Assembly: GCA_037952775.1 (NCBI GenBank)
Contig: JBANAY010000003.1
Span: 4,898,001 to 4,962,000 of the forward strand
Direction: 5' to 3'
From: Clonostachys chloroleuca
Taxonomy: Eukaryota; Ascomycota; Sordariomycetes; Hypocreales; Bionectriaceae
Length of the DNA: 64,000 bases
Positions 59,205 to 64,000 of this stretch are shown in pieces (the stretch's first letter is position 1; each line of letters starts with the position of its first letter). Under the pieces are notes generated by a model. That model was not told the DNA's origin. It did no database searches and saw only the letters and a list, made by a program, of their open reading frames with translations. Made by a program: the position numbers and the translations under genes.

Positions 59205-61013
59205 ATGGCGGTGGCCGGATCGGTGAATAAAGAGATTGAGGAGGACCGTACATCTGCACGCGATGCAGACAACCAACCATACCGTCAACAACAGACGAAA
59301 CGTGGTCTTTCACCCCGACATGTCCAACTTATGATGATTGCCGGAGCCATCGGAATTGGACTCTTTGTTGGTGTTGTGGCGTTCTCCGCAAGGCCGGACC
59401 GCTCCCTCTCATCATCGGCTATATCATCTACGGTGTCGGCTTTATCTATCCCACATCGCTTGGTGTCGCCGAGATGCTTGCCTGGCTTCCCCTGCGTGGC
59501 TCCATCTACGAACTGGCTGCTCGCTATGTCGATCCCGCACTTGGCTTTGCCATGGGGTGGACCTATTTCTTTGCAGGCGCGATGTTGGTATGTACTGAGT
59601 ACTCTGCGGTGGCAACTGTCATACAGTTCTGGAACACATCGGTCAACCCAGCCGTATGGGTTGCCATCGTTATGGTGGTTTGTGTACTGCTCAATCTGGT
59701 TGCCGTGAAGTAGGTTTTTCTTCCTAAGTCCCTTTATGTCCCTACCCTTTACTAATCTTCAATGTAGATGGTATGGCGAAAGCGAGTTTGTCATGTCTTC
59801 CACAAAGATCCTCTTACTTATTGGTCTTGTTTTCGCCACAATTATTACCATGGCTGGAGGGAACCCAAACCACGATGCTTATGGCTTTCGTAATTGGTCT
59901 GGAGGCAACTTCGTACATTCCTACTATGCAGAAGGGGCAACAGGCGTCTTCTTGAGTATCTGTATTTCCGTTCGATACGCTGGCTTTACTGTCGCTGGTC
60001 CTGATATCCTGGCACTCGCCGCCGCAGAGATGAGAAACCCTCGGAAAATGATCCCCTCAGTCGCAAAAGTGATCCTCTACCGAATTGTTGGCGTTTATAT
60101 CATCGGTATTGTCGCTGTCGGAATTATCTGCTCGTCTCGTGATCCGCGCCTGATGGGGGCCATCGACTCAGGCGAGGCGGGAGCTGCTGCATCTCCCTGG
60201 GTTCTAGGTCTTATGAATGTAGGAATTTCAGGATTTCTCCCCGGATTTATCAATGCTCTCATCATGCTTTCTGGATGGTCGTGTGGAAATGCCTACCTGT
60301 ACAGTTCCAGTCGTACTCTCTACTCCCTGGCTCAGGATGGAAAGGCTCCCAAGATCCTTCTTAAGTGCATTAAGTCTGGCGCGCCTTGGGTTTGCGTCTT
60401 GGTGGTCAGTGCAATCTCTTGTCTCTCTTTCTTGGTCGCTTCCAACGGCACCATCGAGGTGTTCAACTGGTTCCTGGACCTGACCACCGTCTCCCTCGTC
60501 GTCAATGCTACAGCAATGTCCTGGGTCTTCCTGGGCTGGCGTCGAGCACTGAAGAAGAAAGGGATTCCGCTCATTGGCAAGAACCACTTCAAAGCCCCAG
60601 GCCGGTTGGCAAAGCTCCTTGGCCGAAAGCATCAGCATCCGGAGGTTAATGATGAGACCAGCATTTTCCCATACATCGCTCCCGGGGGTTGGTTCTTTCC
60701 TTACACTTGTCTACTGTTGGGTAGCTGTGTTTGTTTTTTCATCGGATTTGATGTATTCTACCCATTTTCCTACCGAGGCTTCATTACAAGCTACTTTGGA
60801 CTCGCCTGGTTCTTTGGGATGTTTACATTCTGGAAAATCTTCAAGCGTACCAGGTTTGTCAACGCAGCAGATGTGGATATATTCGCTGGTGGACTTAAGC
60901 AGGAAATTGATGATGAATGCCGACACTGGGAAGAGGGCGCTGATGATACAGAGAAAGCAACACAATCGGTAAAAAATTGGGTCCGGAAAGCCCCCTCGAA
61001 GCCTACAGTCTGA
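59205..61013 (+). CDS. amino-acid permease (fungal AAP/YAT type), frameshifted
   Basis: Exons 59205-59709 and 59768-61013. After a ~35-residue polar tail come helix 1 (HVQLMMIAGAIGIGLFVG) and the sequence YIIYGVGFIYPTSLGVAEMLAWLP, family signatures of fungal amino-acid/H+ symporters; later GWTYFFAGAML, RNPRKMIPSV and YLYSSSRTLYSLAQDGKAPK are also characteristic. About twelve helices, cytoplasmic C-terminal tail. Near 59373-59377 (GTTGTGGCG) one base, most simply a G, is missing: the frame before it encodes helix 1 and the frame after it helix 2. The exon sum (1751) is one base short; restored length would be 583. Uptake of amino acids across the plasma membrane; substrate range not evident. 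Confidence 0.8.
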
Positions 61014-61719
61014 TTCAAAACACGGAAGATGTTGGATCGCAATTTGCCTCACAAAGATAGATCGAGGAGTGTTCGGATGGTCTTTTGATTCTAGTCATTG
61101 TCTATTACATGTACACAGGGTACCTACCGAGAGTCCAGTTATAAATAACCTTGAAATTATGAACCTGAACTAACTCGAGCTGTGCCTATAGCCAAAGGAT
61201 CATGAGATATTTCCACAAGTGGTGAGATAACACAACAATGTGCCATGGACTAACTACAATATGAACTCGTTAATTCCGAGCGGCAGTAGGCCGCGGGGTT
61301 TAGACTCTTCTTAACCCCGAGGTCTATCCATGGGGTTTAGTGTGAAAAATGCAGATCACGTGAGTAATCGCGAGGGAATTCAAAATGATGTAACAATGCA
61401 TGGACGTTATTCTGCTTACGCATCCGCATAACGGCTTTGTGCACTATGTTGGTCAGTTGAATGAGATACAGATGCGGAAATTCACATACGTGCGATGTCT
61501 ATGAAACTGATCGTACTAGTTGTTTTTGGTAACGTGTCCAGTCGTTGACGTGATTTAAATAACTCAACGTAACGATGATGCTATATGCAATTAGTAATGG
61601 CCGGGAGTAGGATTTAAGACTTCCCCTCCCTCGTTCCCATCTTTTTTTCCCGCCATCAATCGCCTCTTCTTTCACAAAGAAGTCTTCTTTTCCTCGGCCG
61701 AGATTTATCCCGATTCAAA
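61014..61719. other. intergenic, promoter of aldo-keto reductase gene
   Basis: 0.7 kb downstream of the permease. A pyrimidine-rich leader at about 61620-61660 precedes the reductase ATG. No gene seen. Confidence 0.55.
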
Positions 61720-62772
61720 ATGTCGCCAGTTCGATCCGCTTATGACCCAAAGGACATGGAGTTCCGCCACCTGGGCCCTACTGGGCTCAAGGTGAGTGTC
61801 CTGTCACTGGGAGGATGGTTGACGTACGGAGGTACCCAGAAGGGCAGCATCGTCAAGGAGTGCCTGGAGACCGCCTGGAACCATGGCATCAACACCTTCG
61901 ACACAGCTGAAACATATGCCAACGGCGAGTCCGAGGTAGAGATGGGCCAAGCCCTGAAAGAGCTCAACTGGCCTCGGGATGAGTACGTTCTCACCACCAA
62001 GATCTTCTTCGGAACGGGTCGTAAGGAGCCAAACACGCGCGGTCTGAGTCGCAAGCACATCGTTGAGGGGCTGAAGAGCTCTCTCCAGCGTCTTGACCAG
62101 CCCTATGTGGATATTGTATTCGCCCATCGGCCAGACTATGCCACTCCGCTGAGGGAAATCGTTGAAGGTTTCACCCAAGTCATCCGCAATCTGAACCTTG
62201 CATACTACTGGGGCACCTCGGAGTGGAGTGCCGCACAAATCACTGAGGCAACGCAGATTGCTGAACGCTACAACTTGATTGCACCAGTCGTGGAGCAGCC
62301 TCAGTACAATGCTTTTCACCGCGAGCGTTTTGAGGTTGAGTACGCTCCGCTCTTTAAGCAGTTCGAGTATGGAACTACCATTTGGTCGCCGCTTGCATCT
62401 GGTCTCCTAACTGGTAAATACAACAATGGCATCCCAGAGGATTCCCGCTTCGCTACCAACAAAGCTTTTTTCGAAAAGAGCATTGAAGCGCTTAAGACTG
62501 AGGAAGGAAAGGCTAAGATTGAGAAGGTGAAGAAGCTCACTTCTGTTGCGGAGAAGCTGGGAGGAAATGTCTCCCAGCTCGCTCTGGCTTGGTGTCTCAA
62601 GAACCCCAATGTTAGCACCGTCATTCTTGGAGCGACAAAGGTTCATCAAATTGAGGACAACTGCAAAGCTCTTCAACTCTCCAAGAAGTTGACTCCAGAG
62701 ATTATTGAGGAGATCGAAAAGATTCTAGACAATGCACCCACTGGACCCCCCACATACGGTCGGGAGAGGTGA
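61720..62772 (+). CDS. aldo-keto reductase, potassium-channel beta-subunit-like (AKR6-type)
   Basis: An intronless 350-residue (beta/alpha)8 reductase. The catalytic tetrad is intact: Asp61 and Tyr66 (FDTAETY), Lys94 (TTKIFF), His136 (FAHRPD). The start [20 protein letters not shown] and the cofactor-binding end ([14 protein letters not shown]) are those of the Kv-beta/AKR6-related branch. Position 167 onward reads AYYWGTSEW, the typical strand-6 motif. NADPH-dependent reduction of aldehydes or ketones in the cytosol is expected; physiological substrate unknown. Codons are strongly C/G-ending, suggesting good expression. It looks like a housekeeping-type gene, not part of the NRPS cluster. 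Confidence 0.93.
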   Translation: MSPVRSAYDPKDMEFRHLGPTGLKVSVLSLGGWLTYGGTQKGSIVKECLETAWNHGINTFDTAETYANGESEVEMGQALKELNWPRDEYVLTTKIFFGTGRKEPNTRGLSRKHIVEGLKSSLQRLDQPYVDIVFAHRPDYATPLREIVEGFTQVIRNLNLAYYWGTSEWSAAQITEATQIAERYNLIAPVVEQPQYNAFHRERFEVEYAPLFKQFEYGTTIWSPLASGLLTGKYNNGIPEDSRFATNKAFFEKSIEALKTEEGKAKIEKVKKLTSVAEKLGGNVSQLALAWCLKNPNVSTVILGATKVHQIEDNCKALQLSKKLTPEIIEEIEKILDNAPTGPPTYGRER

Positions 62773-62862
62773 AAAGACATCAGGTCCTCCGTATGAATAG
62801 ATATATACCTATTTACACCATAATTAAGCTTTCAGGTATCAAAGTCCGATGGAAACGTCATT

Positions 62863-64000
62863 TCATTCCTCATCAATCTCTTTTGCCTGTTTCGCGTGTT
62901 TCGCTGCGACACTGAGTTCCTCCACATTAGACATGTCGGCCGCCCCAAATAGCTCATCCATTCGTTCCAAAGAGATCTAGAAAGGAAACTCGTGTTAGTC
63001 CCGAGTAGCCAAGATATATTCCTCATGCTTGCAAGGATGAATTTGTACTCACGCCTTTGGTTTCTGGGACCCAAAAGGCAAGAATCGCCATGGTGAGATT
63101 GAGGGATCCAAAGATAAAGTACGCCCCAAATGGTGTGGAGACCAGCATCACTGGGGTCGCCTTTGACACTGCGAGATTATGAACCCAGTGCGTGAACGAG
63201 GCCAAGGCAACGTTGTACGCTCGCAGACGGTTCGTTGGTATTTCAGAAACGTAAATCCATGCTAACGCCGACGAATAAGAACAGGCACGTTGTGAAGCAA
63301 GGTACTTCTGAAGCTAAAGTTTACTCACATACAGGCCCCCAACCCATGTTAAAGGCAGCGGCAAAGATGTATACCATAGCTAGAGCGGCAATGCCAGCTG
63401 GGGGTGGCCTATCATTCTCGCCAATCTTTGGTCCGAACCGGACATACTGCTCATGTCAGTTTAATTGTGCCAGAATCCCGGGTCTCTTCTACTCACAAAT
63501 CCTAGGAAGAACATGCAGAAGCCCTGTAAGGCACCACTCCACATGAGAGAAAGACGGCGACCAAGAGAGTCGGCAAGGAAAAATACAAATATCAAGCAAG
63601 TGACCACCTTGACAATACCATATATGCCTTGGGCGAAAAGGGCCGTAGTTGTACTCGAAAGGCCAAGGTCTCGGAAAATAGTGGGAGCGTAGTAATTGAT
63701 GGCACCAGTCTTGGAGAACACGTATTAGTATCACTCGATATTAACTACGAAAAGATAGAAAATGGAAAATGAAAGGACTAACCCCCGACCATTGCTGGAA
63801 TGTAATCATACCAACAGTCAACAGTGCTCGCTTCCGATTTGTAGGGACCGTCCAGCACTCCTTTTGTAGGGACCAAAAGCCTACACCCTGCATGGTGGCC
63901 TTTTCTTGATCCAGCTGCGTTCGTAATTCGAGAAGCTCCCCCTGTATATAAGGGTGTTCGAGAGGAAGGTGCCGGACATCCGACAATACGGCGCTCGCTT
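62863..64000 (-). CDS. MFS sugar transporter, 3' part only
   Basis: The C-terminal two thirds of a sugar-porter-family transporter; the 5' end lies beyond the right edge. Exons on the minus strand: up to 63783, 63709-63497, 63446-63329, 63261-63053, 62976-62863. Family signatures appear in order: LPLEHPYIQGEL in the central loop, FQQWSG joined to TGAINYYAPTIF across an intron with an AAG acceptor and a CTAAT branch-like site, ADSLGRRLSLMW (D-x3-GRR), WGPV joined to SWIYVSEIPTNRLRA, and PETKG joined to ISLERMDELFG. The tail is short and charged, ending EIDEE. Plasma-membrane uptake of hexoses or related polyols/quinate; substrate not determinable. Confidence 0.9.

Overview
The window reads as genomic DNA of a filamentous ascomycete (Pezizomycotina). 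A Eurotiomycete of the Aspergillus/Penicillium/Talaromyces type is plausible but not proven. The signs are genes broken by many 45-75 bp GT..AG introns, Zn2Cys6 and C2H2 regulators, SAT4/PTH11-type and Git3-like membrane receptors, a very large multimodular NRPS, and many MFS carriers. No rRNA, tRNA or CRISPR array was recognised.

Layout. 1-9 kb: 5' part of an MFS carrier (minus), an LtrA-type membrane protein (plus), a GPI-type aspartic protease (minus, frameshifted) and a Zn2Cys6 regulator (plus, with a splice problem inside the zinc cluster). 9.2-42 kb: a candidate non-ribosomal peptide cluster. It holds a SAM-dependent methyltransferase with an MppJ-like His-Asp...His pattern, a five-module NRPS (about 5,443 residues once one missing base is allowed for), a tandem-duplicated 3-hydroxyisobutyrate-dehydrogenase-like protein, a Baeyer-Villiger monooxygenase, an MFS exporter, a C2H2 zinc-finger regulator and a second, single-domain HIBADH-like reductase. 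43-46 kb: a SAT4/PTH11-like protein and a Git3-like GPCR, facing each other. 47-55 kb: four secreted proteins (a 93-residue Cys-rich one, a Kex2-processed one, a 201-residue unknown and a beta-helix pectate-lyase-like one). 55-64 kb: a Zn2Cys6 regulator with an in-frame TAG, an amino-acid permease (frameshifted), an aldo-keto reductase and the 3' part of a sugar transporter.

How the cluster may work (inference): the methyltransferase and the HIBADH-family proteins could prepare a beta-methylated or hydroxylated building block; the NRPS would assemble five units and its terminal condensation-like domain would release, probably cyclise, the chain; the BVMO would tailor, the MFS carrier export, and the C2H2 factor regulate. 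I cannot match it to a known product.

A pattern runs through the whole window: five genes have a summed exon length off by one or two bases, at sites I could locate (protease, first Zn2Cys6 factor, NRPS, C2H2 factor, permease), and a sixth has an in-frame stop. Several sites lie in C or G runs. Either the assembly carries homopolymer indels or several accessory genes are decaying; this must be settled before any gene here is called broken.
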